Part shown: piece after piece, positions 35,200 to 44,595 of the stretch
Numbering within the stretch: position 1 is the stretch's first letter
How the letters are laid out: the number at the start of each line of letters is the position of its first letter
Assembly: GCA_964572045.1 (NCBI GenBank)
Contig: CAZNEI010000005.1
Span: forward strand, 1 to 64,000
Length of the DNA: 64,000 nucleotides
Direction of reading: 5' to 3'
From: CBDCKR01 sp964572045
GTDB lineage: Bacteria; Gemmatimonadota; Gemmatimonadetes; Longimicrobiales; Gaopeijiaceae
Notes under the pieces: generated by a model
The model's database searches: none
What the model saw: the letters and a program-made list of their open reading frames with translations, nothing else
What the model was told of the DNA's origin: nothing
Made by a program: the position numbers and the translations under genes

Positions 35200-36386
35200 G
35201 ACGCATCGCCATCCTCGGGTCGACTGGCTCCGTCGGCCGCGCCACGCTATCGGTCGTCCTCCGTCATCCCGATTGCTTTAAGGTCGTCGCGGTGTGCGCC
35301 CGTCGGTCTGCCGACGAGCTCGCGCGCCAGGTGGCCGATTACGGAATCCCACGCGCCGTGCTCACCGATCAGGCGGCCCTTGGCGATCCGGACCGCCTCC
35401 CTCGCGCGGACTGGAGGACGGGCCCGGACGAGGTCATCGAATTGGTGGCCGACCCGGAGGTGGATGTGGTCGTGAACGCCATTGTCGGATCCGTGGGGCT
35501 CCGGGCCACGCTCGCGGCGCTCCGGGCCGGGAAGCGACTCGCCTTGGCGAACAAGGAGTCCTTGGTGGCCGGAGGCCCCCTCGTCATGGCAGCAGTGCGC
35601 GAGGGGGGAGGTGAGCTGATCCCGATCGACAGCGAACATTCGGCGATCCTGCAGTGCCTCGCGGGATGCGAGCCCTCTTCGGTGGTCCGGCTCGTGCTGA
35701 CAGCGTCCGGAGGGCCCTTCCGCCGCCTAAGCCCCGAGCAATTGGCGAACATCGGCCCCCGCGAGGCTCTCCGTCATCCGACCTGGAGCATGGGCCCCAA
35801 GATCACGATCGATTCGGCGACCCTGGCGAACAAGGCCCTGGAGGTCATCGAGGCCCGGTTCCTCTACGACATCGCGTACGACCGGATCGAGGCGGTGATC
35901 CACCCTCAGTCGGTGATCCACTCCCTAGTCGAGTTATGCGACGGCTCGGTCTTGGCCCAGTTGGGGTTCCCGACGATGGAGGTTCCGATCCTGTACGCCC
36001 TGTCGCATCCCGACCGCATCCCCGATCCCGCTCTCAGGACGTTCGACCCGGTCAAGTCTTCCCCGCTCACCTTTGAGCAGGTCGATCCGGAGCGCTTCCC
36101 GCTCTTCGCCCTCGGCGTACGAGCCGGTGAGCAGGGTGGCACGATCCCTTCCGTCTACAACGCGGCCAACGAAATCGCTGTCGAGGCCTTCCTGAGTGGC
36201 GAGGTCAGATTCCTCGAGATGGCCGACGTCGTTGCCTACGCCGTCGACCACGTCCCGCGACGGAACGTCGGGGTCGTCGACGACGTACTGGAGGCTGACG
36301 CGGCCGGCCGGGCGGCGGCTCGCGACTACATATCTTCGCTGCGATCCGTGGCCTACGGGCCGAAAGGAATGCGGGCGGCGGAGTGA
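35196..36386 (+). CDS. dxr: 1-deoxy-D-xylulose 5-phosphate reductoisomerase
   Basis: 396 residues. It makes 2-C-methylerythritol 4-phosphate, the committed step of the MEP isoprenoid pathway and the target of fosmidomycin. NADPH site GSTGSVGRATL (about 7-17); catalytic segments LANKESLVAGGPLV, IPIDSEHSAILQCL and TASGGPFRRL; the C-terminal helical domain includes PILYALSHPDRIP. GTG start overlapping cdsA. The neighbouring uppS uses MEP-derived isoprenoids, so the cluster joins precursor and carrier-lipid synthesis. Confidence 0.96.
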   Translation: MRRIAILGSTGSVGRATLSVVLRHPDCFKVVAVCARRSADELARQVADYGIPRAVLTDQAALGDPDRLPRADWRTGPDEVIELVADPEVDVVVNAIVGSVGLRATLAALRAGKRLALANKESLVAGGPLVMAAVREGGGELIPIDSEHSAILQCLAGCEPSSVVRLVLTASGGPFRRLSPEQLANIGPREALRHPTWSMGPKITIDSATLANKALEVIEARFLYDIAYDRIEAVIHPQSVIHSLVELCDGSVLAQLGFPTMEVPILYALSHPDRIPDPALRTFDPVKSSPLTFEQVDPERFPLFALGVRAGEQGGTIPSVYNAANEIAVEAFLSGEVRFLEMADVVAYAVDHVPRRNVGVVDDVLEADAAGRAAARDYISSLRSVAYGPKGMRAAE

Positions 36387-36433
36387 GGGGCGCAACGTAG
36401 GGCGGTGCCCACCGGTCGGATACTGGAGACCGA

Positions 36434-37792
36434 ATGACCATCTTAGCGACGATCGTCGTACTCGGCGTCCTCATTTTCGTCCATGAGCTGGGCCACTTCT
36501 TGGCGGCGAAATCCGTGGGTGTCGAGGTACAGCGGTTCTCGATCGGCCTTGGCCCCACCATCTACGGATTTCGCAGAGGTGAGACGGAATACGTATTGAG
36601 CTGGATTCCGCTCGGCGGCTATGTGAAGATGCGCGGGATGGACAACGAGGTCGAGGAGCGCCTGGAGGGCGGACCGACGAGGGCGCCCCGCGAGCCCTCG
36701 TCACGAGACTTTGACGCGAAGCCGATCTGGGCCCGGACGTTCGTGATCTCGGCCGGTGTGGTCATGAACATGGTGTTTGCGTTCGCGGTCTACGTTGCGG
36801 TAAACGCCGTCTGGGGCATGGCCGAGATCGCCGAGACGCGCATCGCCCGTGTGCAGACCGACCTGCTGCCTGAAGGCACCGAAGGCCTCGCAGGGCTGGC
36901 CGAGGGGTCGCGCATCGTCCGCATCGGTGCCGCCGACGTCGTGCACTGGGGCGATATCCAAGAAGGCATCATGGACGCTCCTGCCGGGGCGCTCGAGGTC
37001 GTGACACAGGAACCGGACGCCGTGATCACAATCGACCTCGACCCCGACCCGGACGCGCGACTGCGTCTCTCGCGGTCCCTGCAGTTTTGGGCTGACGCGG
37101 AGGTTGGGGCCGTGAACCCCGGCTCACCGGCCGACCGTGCCGGGCTCGAGGCTGGGGACCGGATCTTGGCTGTCGACGGTGCGCCGATGGATCACTGGTA
37201 CGACTTCGTCGACGCCATCGAGGAGCGGCCGGGGACGCGCACCGAGCTGTCGCTGGAGCGGAGAGGCCGGCCCCTCACTCGATATGTGACGCCGAACGAG
37301 GAGACGGGAGAGGACCCCGTAACCGGTGCGACGGTCCGGGTCGGCAAGGTCGGAATCTACCAGCCCAGGACCGAGCTGGCGTATCAGCCCGTAGGGGTGG
37401 GGCGGGCAATCGGGCTCGGATGGGCCGAAACGATCGGCGTGACAGCCCTGATCCTGGACTTTCTTCGGGACTTGGTGACCGGCGGCGTCTCCCCCCGGTC
37501 GGTGGGCAGCATCGTGACGATCGGGACGGCCTCCGGGCAAGCGGCCCAGATGGGGCTGGACACGTTCCTGCGTTTCATGGCGCTCTTCTCGGTCAACCTT
37601 GCGATTCTCAACCTGCTGCCCATTCCGATCCTAGACGGGGGGCATCTTGTCTTCCTGGGCGTCGAGGCCGTGCGTGGGCGTGCGCTCTCGGTCGAGCAGC
37701 GCTTGCGGTGGAGCCAGGTCGGATTCCTGGTCGTCGTCGGACTGATGCTCTGGGCGCTCTCCAACGACATTCTCAGGCTGTTGGGGCTGTAG
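36434..37792 (+). CDS. rseP: Site-2 intramembrane zinc protease RseP
   Basis: 452-residue integral membrane metalloprotease that cleaves anti-sigma factors or signal peptides within the membrane. Zinc motif HELGH (17-21) in the first helix. Two PDZ domains lie at about 110-290 (PGSPADRAGLEAGDRILAVD in the second). The third zinc ligand region is NLLPIPILDGGHLVF near the C-terminus. The tandem PDZ layout is that of RseP/YaeL rather than sporulation SpoIVFB. dxr-rseP is a widespread neighbouring pair. Convergent with the hydrolase gene at 37904. Confidence 0.93.
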   Translation: MTILATIVVLGVLIFVHELGHFLAAKSVGVEVQRFSIGLGPTIYGFRRGETEYVLSWIPLGGYVKMRGMDNEVEERLEGGPTRAPREPSSRDFDAKPIWARTFVISAGVVMNMVFAFAVYVAVNAVWGMAEIAETRIARVQTDLLPEGTEGLAGLAEGSRIVRIGAADVVHWGDIQEGIMDAPAGALEVVTQEPDAVITIDLDPDPDARLRLSRSLQFWADAEVGAVNPGSPADRAGLEAGDRILAVDGAPMDHWYDFVDAIEERPGTRTELSLERRGRPLTRYVTPNEETGEDPVTGATVRVGKVGIYQPRTELAYQPVGVGRAIGLGWAETIGVTALILDFLRDLVTGGVSPRSVGSIVTIGTASGQAAQMGLDTFLRFMALFSVNLAILNLLPIPILDGGHLVFLGVEAVRGRALSVEQRLRWSQVGFLVVVGLMLWALSNDILRLLGL

Positions 37793-37903
37793 CGGACAAC
37801 GGCTCCGAGCCGGCATGCCCCTCCGACGCCGGGACGCCGGATCTCCTGGCTGGCCGACCGAATTCCGACGCTGGGCGTTCGGGCGACTCGGGAGTCCGCG
37901 AGC

Positions 37904-38725
37904 TCAGAGGAGAGTGAGCTGTGCGGGTCCGATCCGGCGACGCAGCTCCTCGATGTCGATGAGCTCCGTCGGACGGTCTTGTGGAGCGACACCCAGGAAT
38001 CCCTCGTAGCCTGCGGCGCGCAGAGCACTTCCCACCACGGCTTCCGCCAGCTCGGGCCGATTGCACTCCGAAGAAAGGTGGGCCAACAGCACTCCGGCCA
38101 GCCTTGGATGGAGGAGTTCGCATGCGAATCGCGCCGCCGCACGATTCGAGAGGTGACCGTGGCTCGATGCGATTCGCTGCTGCACCGGCCACGGATAGGG
38201 TCCCGTTCGAAGGAGCTCCTCGTCGTGATTCGCTTCAAGGATCAGGAAGTCCGCTCCCGAAAGAGCCAGACGGATCTGCGCATTCGGCCGCCCAAGGTCG
38301 GTGGCCACACCGACCCGCGTTTCTGTGGTCGTGTCGACGAGAGCCAGCGCCACTGGATCCGCGGCATCGTGAACGGTAAGAAACGGCTCGACCCGAATTG
38401 CTCCGATCTCGAAGTGCCTGCCTACTCGGTACGCGACGATCGCCTCGGTGCCACGGAAGACGCGCGAGCACGCCGCGAGTGTACGTTCGGTGAGGTAAAC
38501 GGGCGTCCCATGCCTGCGGCTGAAGACTCCGGCGCCCCTTACGTGGTCCCCGTGGTCATGGCTGATGACGATGGCGTCGACGATGTCAGCGGCCAGGCCG
38601 ACGAGGGCGAGGCGCCGCTCCAGGTCACGCCCGCTGAAGCCGGCGTCGACCAGGACGCACGTCCCGTCGGCTTCTACCAGCGTCGCGTTGCCGCCGCTAC
38701 CCGTGCCGAGGACACAGACCTTCAT
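37904..38725 (-). CDS. WalJ/YycJ-like metallo-beta-lactamase-fold hydrolase
   Basis: 273 residues. The MBL zinc motif is HDHGDH (His56, His58, Asp60, His61), with further ligand regions FLTVHDAADP and LILEANHDEELL. The opening MKVCVLGTGSGGNATLVE matches the YycJ/WalJ group of small MBL hydrolases. Family members are predicted nucleases or phosphodiesterases; one is linked to the WalRK cell-wall system of Firmicutes. No walRK genes are here. Start ATG 38725 overlaps the stop of the GlmU-like gene (ATGA). Confidence 0.8.
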   Translation of the reverse strand: MKVCVLGTGSGGNATLVEADGTCVLVDAGFSGRDLERRLALVGLAADIVDAIVISHDHGDHVRGAGVFSRRHGTPVYLTERTLAACSRVFRGTEAIVAYRVGRHFEIGAIRVEPFLTVHDAADPVALALVDTTTETRVGVATDLGRPNAQIRLALSGADFLILEANHDEELLRTGPYPWPVQQRIASSHGHLSNRAAARFACELLHPRLAGVLLAHLSSECNRPELAEAVVGSALRAAGYEGFLGVAPQDRPTELIDIEELRRRIGPAQLTLL

Positions 38726-39933
38726 GAACGATTCGGGCGTGTCTTCTCCCACGCCTTGGCCAGGAGGCTCCGGGTGCCGTCGCTGAGCGGCACGCCCCGG
38801 CGGCTCATGACCCGCGCGGCCACGTCGAGAAAGCGGTCGAGGTCGTATTCTTCAAGCGCGGCGCCGGAGCACCAGCTGAAGGCAGGTACGCAGCGCGGAG
38901 TCAGCACGCCGCCGAACACGTTGCTGCCGGCCCCCACGACGCTCCCTGTCGGCAGCAGGGTGCCGATCCCGGTCTTGGCGTGATCACCGATCAGGCAACC
39001 GACCTTCAGCATGCCGGTGTCCACCAAGCCCTCGGGAGTTGGCACACGCACGGTCCCGTAGTTGTTCTTGAGGTCGCTGTTCGTGGTCAGCGCGCCGAGG
39101 TTCACCCATCTCCCCAGATAGGAGTGTCCCAGGTACCCGTCATGGGATTTGTTGGAATACCCGAGCACTACGGAGCTGGCCACCTCTCCTCTCACCTTGC
39201 ACGTAGGCCCGATGCTGACGCCCTGGAAGGCGCCGCCCAAGAGCTGTGTGTCCGGACCGACGAAGGCGGGGCCGGCTAAGCGTGTAAACGCCATCACATG
39301 CACGCCGTCGGAGAGGCGAATCGGCCCGTCGGTGGCGTCGAGGTGTACGCCTGCCTCGAGCTGCACGCCCGCGCCCACCGAGATTCGCTCGGTGCCGGAG
39401 CAGTGGACGCCTTCGGGGAGCGTAAAGCGGCTCTCGGGGAACACGGCGGGGACGTCCAGAGCGACCTGAGCTCCGTTCCCCGCCATCAGTTCCCACGGCT
39501 CGTCGAGGAGGCGTCCGTCCAACTCGACGTCGGAGGCCGTCCACGTCGAGGCGTCGGGATCGAGGAGATCCCCCGCGTCGGGGAAGGCGTGTCCGGGTGG
39601 CAGGATCCACCCCGCAGTACGGCCGTCGATGACCAAACGGGCCCGGGTCTCGTGTGGGGGCGGGCTACCGATCGCGGGGACCGCCCGGGACGAGAAAAAG
39701 ACCGCCGGCTCGTCGTGAGGCGCGGGGTGGCGGTCGACGAGACGTGGAGACCCGGCCTCGTCGAATCCGGCCAGCGTTGGGTCGGCGAACTGGCCCGAGC
39801 AACGTGTTCTCCAGAAACGCTCTGCACGTTCCCGCAGCAGCATGCAACCGAAGAGAAGCTCACCCGCCGGCCGGGTGATGGCGAAAGGCGCCCATGAGCG
39901 GGCGCGGGCGTCGTCAAAGAGGTAGAGCTTCAT
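38722..39933 (-). CDS. GlmU-like sugar nucleotidyltransferase/acetyltransferase (alternative type)
   Basis: 403 residues. A divergent N-terminal nucleotidyltransferase-like half starts MKLYLFDDARARSWAPFAITRPAGELLFG. A left-handed beta-helix half follows (about 165-350: VSIGPTCKVRGEVASSVVLGYSNKSHDGYLGHSYLGRW, hexapeptide spacing). This is the layout of the 'alternative GlmU' family known from Bacteroidetes and related phyla, thought to make UDP-GlcNAc. The classical LAAGxGTRM loop is absent, so the N-half may use other residues. Overlaps both manC and the MBL gene by 4 nt. Confidence 0.8.
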   Translation of the reverse strand: MKLYLFDDARARSWAPFAITRPAGELLFGCMLLRERAERFWRTRCSGQFADPTLAGFDEAGSPRLVDRHPAPHDEPAVFFSSRAVPAIGSPPPHETRARLVIDGRTAGWILPPGHAFPDAGDLLDPDASTWTASDVELDGRLLDEPWELMAGNGAQVALDVPAVFPESRFTLPEGVHCSGTERISVGAGVQLEAGVHLDATDGPIRLSDGVHVMAFTRLAGPAFVGPDTQLLGGAFQGVSIGPTCKVRGEVASSVVLGYSNKSHDGYLGHSYLGRWVNLGALTTNSDLKNNYGTVRVPTPEGLVDTGMLKVGCLIGDHAKTGIGTLLPTGSVVGAGSNVFGGVLTPRCVPAFSWCSGAALEEYDLDRFLDVAARVMSRRGVPLSDGTRSLLAKAWEKTRPNRS

Positions 39934-41027
39934 TCACCGCCCGCCCCCTCCGGCAGCGTGAGCCCGTCCCGCAGCGGTCCGGGAAGGCTCTCGACGAGCT
40001 CCTTCAGCTTGGGAGCGAGGTCGCGGCGCGTTACCAGCGTCGCCTCCGGGGCCTGCACGATGAGGAGATCGTCGATCCCGTACGCCACCACGGTGCCTCG
40101 CCCCGAGTACACGACGTTGTCGGAGCTCTCGACCATATGGCCGCTGCCGATAAGGAGGTTTCCCGCTTTGTCGGCCTTTCGGCTACGCGTCAGTGCCTCC
40201 CAGCTGCCCACGTCATCCCACTCGAAGGTGGCGGCGACCGAGGCTACGCGACGACTCCGCTCGAGCACGGCGACATCGACTGTCATGATCGGTGTCCGGG
40301 TGAAGAATTCTTCGACCCTGTTCTCGTCCAGAAGAGCGAGGTGACTGGCGATCTCCGGAGCCACGGCCCGCACTTCCTCCAAGAACGTAGCGGCCTTCCA
40401 CACGAAGATACCACTGTTCCAAAGATGGCCCCGGCTCAGGTACCGGTCGGCCGTCTCGGGATCCGGCTTCTCGGAGAAGGACGCCACGCGGAAGGCACGG
40501 ACACCGAAGGGCTCTTCGATCGCTTCACCGGGCTCGATGTACCCGTAGCCCGTCTCGGGACGGGTCGGCTGGACGGCCACCGTGAACAGCAGATCTTCTC
40601 GCGCCGCAAGGGCCGCCGCGGAGTGGAGAAGCTCTACAAGGCTCTCCTCCGGGTGGATGATGTGATCGGCGTGGAGCGATACCAGGACCGCTTCCGGGTC
40701 GCGCGTCGCGATCTCCCAAGCCGCCCAGGTGAGCACCGGCGCCGTACCTCGCGCCTCGGGCTCGATCATCAGACCTCGCTCGCTCGCCTCCGGGAGGAGC
40801 TCGCGGAGGGAAGGGGCCAGCGCCCGTCCGGTCAGGATACGGATTCTCTCCTCGCTAACGACGCTCCGGGCCCGTTCGAAGGTGTCCACGATGAGTGGGC
40901 GGGGCGAAGCAAGCGGAAGAAGCTGCTTGGGTCGAGCGGGGATGCTGAGCGGCCAGAACCGGCGCCCGCTGCCTCCGGCCAGAATCGTGACGTAGAGGTG
41001 GGGCTGGAGGTCCTTCGAAGATCTCAT
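39930..41027 (-). CDS. manC: Mannose-1-phosphate guanylyltransferase
   Basis: 365 residues. It makes GDP-mannose for polysaccharide or lipid glycosylation. Signature ILAGGSGRRFWPLS followed by PKQLLPL (loop and GTP-binding Lys), VLVSLHADHIIHP and FSEKPDPETA; WNSGIFVWKA and FEWDDVGSWEAL complete the active site. It lacks the fused phosphomannose isomerase domain, so it is the monofunctional form. Start ATG 41027 before SKDLQPHLYVTILAGG; an open extension upstream is unconserved. First of three overlapping genes. Confidence 0.88.
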   Translation of the reverse strand: MRSSKDLQPHLYVTILAGGSGRRFWPLSIPARPKQLLPLASPRPLIVDTFERARSVVSEERIRILTGRALAPSLRELLPEASERGLMIEPEARGTAPVLTWAAWEIATRDPEAVLVSLHADHIIHPEESLVELLHSAAALAAREDLLFTVAVQPTRPETGYGYIEPGEAIEEPFGVRAFRVASFSEKPDPETADRYLSRGHLWNSGIFVWKAATFLEEVRAVAPEIASHLALLDENRVEEFFTRTPIMTVDVAVLERSRRVASVAATFEWDDVGSWEALTRSRKADKAGNLLIGSGHMVESSDNVVYSGRGTVVAYGIDDLLIVQAPEATLVTRRDLAPKLKELVESLPGPLRDGLTLPEGAGGE

Positions 41028-41421
41028 CGAGTCGGGCAAGGAACCTCTTGGGCCGAAAGGCTGGTCCGGGAGGTCGTCCCGGGGCCGGCCACGCATGCTC
41101 GTCGGTCCGCATCCTGCCGCTTCAGGGCAAGGATGGCAACCGGTCTGTCCCACGTCACGCCGGCCTTCCAGAGCGGCTGCGCCTCCTCGGAGCCCTCGCC
41201 TCGGGGGGCGCAACGGCCGGGAGAAGAGCGATCCCTCGGGTGCGTCGCCTTCGAGCGCTACGAAGGCCGCGCGGCCGGTGGCCGGCCCGTCGAGTCTGAG
41301 GGGGCGGAGGCCGGGAACCTCCCCGTCAAGCAGTGTAGAAGTTACGGGACTCCGGAGACCTGGGGATTTGAGTCACCCCGGAAAGTCCCGGCCCCCCCGC
41401 TCCCGACCCTGTTATGCGTTC
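41028..41421. other. 394-nt divergent intergenic region
   Basis: Lies between manC (minus) and the lipoprotein gene (plus) and must hold promoters for both. No convincing -35/-10 pair, repeat or gene was found. Confidence 0.5.
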
Positions 41422-42006
41422 GTGAACAGATACGTCCTTGCTCGGCGCGCGACCCTCGGCGCGGCGATCCCCGTCCTCAGTCTGGTCCTTGCCTCGTGCG
41501 AAGCCCAGGATCCCTTTGACATCGGGTGGATCCAGTCGCCTGATACGGCGCTGCTGTACTCGATCGCGCGCCCGGAGCTGAACCGTCCCTCCGCCTTCGA
41601 CTTTCATCTGGGCGTGGCGCGGATCGTGGAGTCACCGAATTCCACGGGCCTCTGGGATGTGGTTCTCGACACTCGAGACGATCAATTGGTGTTTCTCCTC
41701 CCTGCCGACTTGGGGATCGAGAGCGAGGCCAGGGTCCTTGAGCTTCCAGGCCAGAGCTTCGACGACGTGGCCGAAGCCCCCGCCGACACGACGGCTTATT
41801 CACGCGAGGGTCCGGTGGCTCTCGCGCTCGGCTCGGTCTACGTCGTGCGAACCCACGTGGGCCGGGATCAGTTTGGCTTCAACTGCATGTTCTTCGGGAA
41901 GATGGAGGCACTCGAGATCAACGTTGCCACGGGGACCCTGCTCTTCGTGCACGATACGAACCCGCTCTGCGGTGACCGGGATCTGATTGCTCCGGGCAGG
42001 AACTGA
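41422..42006 (+). CDS. Predicted lipoprotein
   Basis: 194 residues from GTG 41422. Signal peptide of type II: basic start (NRYVLARRA), hydrophobic core, and lipobox LASC with Cys26 as the lipid-modified residue. The mature protein is beta-rich and acidic, with no domain I recognise. The longer open frame upstream codes for Arg/Pro/Ser-rich sequence with no sign of conservation. It ends 1 nt before serS, so the two are co-transcribed; any functional link is unknown. Confidence 0.7.
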   Translation: MNRYVLARRATLGAAIPVLSLVLASCEAQDPFDIGWIQSPDTALLYSIARPELNRPSAFDFHLGVARIVESPNSTGLWDVVLDTRDDQLVFLLPADLGIESEARVLELPGQSFDDVAEAPADTTAYSREGPVALALGSVYVVRTHVGRDQFGFNCMFFGKMEALEINVATGTLLFVHDTNPLCGDRDLIAPGRN

Positions 42007-42007
42007 C

Positions 42008-43285
42008 GTGCTTGACATCCGGCTGATCCGGAACGATCCGGATGAGGTCAAGGCCGCCCTGGCGCGGCGGGGATCGGGCGGTCTCGCGGGGCCCGTCGAT
42101 GAGATCCGCGGGTTGGACCAACGTCGGCGCCTGCGCCTCAGCGAGGTGAACGACCTCAAGGCCCGTCGGAACGAGGCTTCCAAGACGATCGGTGCGCTCA
42201 AGAGGAGGGGCGCCGACGCCGTGGACCTGATTGCCGATATGCGAAGGGTTGGCCGGCGCATTTCCGAGATCGACGCCGAGGTCGCTGAAGCGGATCGCCG
42301 CATTCGCGAGCTGCTCCTGCTTCTGCCGAATCTTCCCCTCGACGAAGTCCCTGAGGGAGGGTCGGAGTGCAACGAGATCGTTCGAGTTGTGGGCGAGCCG
42401 GCGAAGTTCGATTTCGAGCCCAGGCCGCATTGGGAGCTCGGAGCCGACCTCGACATCCTCGACCTGCCCCGCGGGACGAAGGTCTCCGGATCGGGCTTCC
42501 CCGTGCTCAAGGGTCTCGGAGCTCGGCTTCAGCGGTGCCTGATCGACCATATGCTCGATGTCCACACTCGCGAGCACGGCTATACCGAGGTCCGGGTGCC
42601 GTACCTCGTGACGCGCGACGCGCTCCAGGGCACGGGCCAGCTCCCCAAGTTTGCCGATGAATCGTATCAAACGGAGAGAGATGACCTCTGGCTGATCCCC
42701 ACGGCCGAGGTGCCGGTGACCAACCTCCACCGAGACGAGCTCTTGCCGGGCGCGGAGCTCCCCCTGCGATATACCGCCTACAGCCCCTGCTTCCGCCGGG
42801 AGGCCGGCGCGGCGGGGGCGGACACGCGGGGGCTTCTGCGCGTGCACCAGTTCGACAAGGTTGAGTTGGTGCGGTACGAGACGCCCGAGCGAGCGAGGGT
42901 CGCCCTGGAGGAGCTCACTGCAGAGGCGGAGTCGATCCTCCAGCGGTTCGATCTCCATTACCGGGTCGTGACCCTGGCGACGGGGGACCTCGGGTTCTCC
43001 GCCGCGATGACATACGACCTCGAGGTCTGGGCGCCCGCCATCGAACAGTGGCTCGAGGTCTCGAGCTGTAGCACCTTCACGGACTATCAGGCCCGTAGGG
43101 CCAACCTCCGCTATCGGCCATCGGCCCGGGAGAAGCCCCAGTTCGTGCACACGCTCAACGGTTCGGGCCTGGCACTTCCGAGGCTCGTCGTGGCCCTCTT
43201 GGAGACGTATCAACGGGCGGACGGCGCGGTGCAGGTGCCCGGGCCGCTCCAGGAGCGGCTCGGCGTCCCGATCATCGGGGCGTAG
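42008..43285 (+). CDS. serS: Seryl-tRNA synthetase
   Basis: 425-residue class II synthetase. N-terminal coiled-coil arm (about 25-110) that grips the long variable arm of tRNA(Ser). Catalytic core with LIPTAEVPVTNLH, motif 2 (YTAYSPCFRREAGAAGADTRG), VHQFDKVELV, and motif 3 (LNGSGLALPRLVVALLETYQ). GTG start 42008 gives VLDIRLIRNDPDEV, the usual N-terminus; AGGA precedes it within the lipoprotein stop. Confidence 0.97.
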   Translation: MLDIRLIRNDPDEVKAALARRGSGGLAGPVDEIRGLDQRRRLRLSEVNDLKARRNEASKTIGALKRRGADAVDLIADMRRVGRRISEIDAEVAEADRRIRELLLLLPNLPLDEVPEGGSECNEIVRVVGEPAKFDFEPRPHWELGADLDILDLPRGTKVSGSGFPVLKGLGARLQRCLIDHMLDVHTREHGYTEVRVPYLVTRDALQGTGQLPKFADESYQTERDDLWLIPTAEVPVTNLHRDELLPGAELPLRYTAYSPCFRREAGAAGADTRGLLRVHQFDKVELVRYETPERARVALEELTAEAESILQRFDLHYRVVTLATGDLGFSAAMTYDLEVWAPAIEQWLEVSSCSTFTDYQARRANLRYRPSAREKPQFVHTLNGSGLALPRLVVALLETYQRADGAVQVPGPLQERLGVPIIGA

Positions 43286-43358
43286 TGGGACCGGCGTCCC
43301 GTGCAACGGGCGCAACCGCGTCCCCACGAGTAGCGGGCTACGCGGGAGGACCTGGACC

Positions 43359-44582
43359 ATGATGCGCATCAAGTGGCCCGTGGCTCTCGCGACGCTCTTC
43401 TTCGCGCTTCTGGCCTGGTACCTCCTTTACAGCAAGAACATCGTCGACGGGCTACATCGCAACCAGGAACTCATCACCGAGGTCTTCACGCTTGCCCAGG
43501 AGCTCATCCAGGACCCCCGGGACTCCGAGACGGTGAACCTCAGGCAGGGCACGCGCGATGCGGGCCGTTTCGATCTGGCCCTCTTCGAATTACAAGCCAT
43601 CGTCATCCGGTCTGGCATTCCCCTGATCATCACGGATGCGGCCGACAGCGTGCTCTCGGTCGAGAACCTGCCCTTCGAGGCCGATATCTACACTCCGGAG
43701 GGGCAACAGCTGGTCCGCGCGTTCGTGGGGCGCCTGACTGCTTCGGGCCACGAGCCGATCGCCGGGGCTGGCGACAACCGACTTTACTTCGGCGACACCC
43801 CGGAACTCTCCGGGCTCCAGTGGATCCCGTACTTTCAGGCCAGCGGGCTCCTGATCACGGTGCTGATCGGCTTTCTCGTCATCCGATATCAGCGCCGCGC
43901 GGAGCAGGAGAAGGCGTGGACGGCGATGGCCCGGGAGCTGGCGCACCAGCTCGGTACGCCGATCTCCTCCCTCCAGGGGTGGTTGGAGCTGCTCAGGCTA
44001 CCGGTATCGGAGAGGCCGGGATCGCTGGGGGCGGATACCGTCTCCGGCGAGATCGAGGAAGACCTTGCGCGCCTAGAGCGGATCAGCCACCGCTTCGAGC
44101 TGATCGGGCTCGATCCCGAGCTTGAGCCCCTGAATATCCGGGAGGTCGTCAGGGATCTGGAGGGTTACCTTCAGGTGCGCCTGCCGAGGCTGGCGAGCGG
44201 GATTCGCATCGTCGTCGACGTGCCCAAGGGCACGCCCCAGATCATGGGAAATGAGGTGCTGCTCTCGTGGGCTCTGGAGAACGTCGTGAAGAACGCATTG
44301 GACGCGATGGCGGGGCGGGGGGGGGAGATTCGGCTCGAAGTAAGGAGGGGCCGCCCCGGTTGGGTGCATCTGAGGATCCGTGATACCGGCCCGGGCGTGG
44401 ATCCCGAAGTCCGCGACAAGATCTTCGAGCCAGGCGTTAGCGGAAAGGAGCGGGGTTGGGGCGTCGGCCTCACGCTGTCGCGTCGGATCATCGAATTCGG
44501 CCACAACGGTCACATCTTCCTCTTGGACACGGAGGGCGCAGGAGCCACCTTCGAGATCCGCCTTCCCGAAGCTGTCTCCTGA
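43359..44582 (+). CDS. Orphan membrane histidine kinase
   Basis: 407 residues. Two transmembrane helices (about 6-24 and 160-177) enclose a periplasmic sensor of about 135 residues. The cytoplasmic dimerisation domain has His196 in MARELAHQLGTPISSLQGW, an HQLGTP form of the H-box. HATPase motifs: N-box NVVKNALDAM, G1 IRDTGPGV, and G2 GWGVGLTLSRRI. No response regulator is adjacent. The gene lies between serS and the helicase gene. Confidence 0.88.
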   Translation: MMRIKWPVALATLFFALLAWYLLYSKNIVDGLHRNQELITEVFTLAQELIQDPRDSETVNLRQGTRDAGRFDLALFELQAIVIRSGIPLIITDAADSVLSVENLPFEADIYTPEGQQLVRAFVGRLTASGHEPIAGAGDNRLYFGDTPELSGLQWIPYFQASGLLITVLIGFLVIRYQRRAEQEKAWTAMARELAHQLGTPISSLQGWLELLRLPVSERPGSLGADTVSGEIEEDLARLERISHRFELIGLDPELEPLNIREVVRDLEGYLQVRLPRLASGIRIVVDVPKGTPQIMGNEVLLSWALENVVKNALDAMAGRGGEIRLEVRRGRPGWVHLRIRDTGPGVDPEVRDKIFEPGVSGKERGWGVGLTLSRRIIEFGHNGHIFLLDTEGAGATFEIRLPEAVS

Positions 44583-44595
44583 GGGAGCTCGGGCC

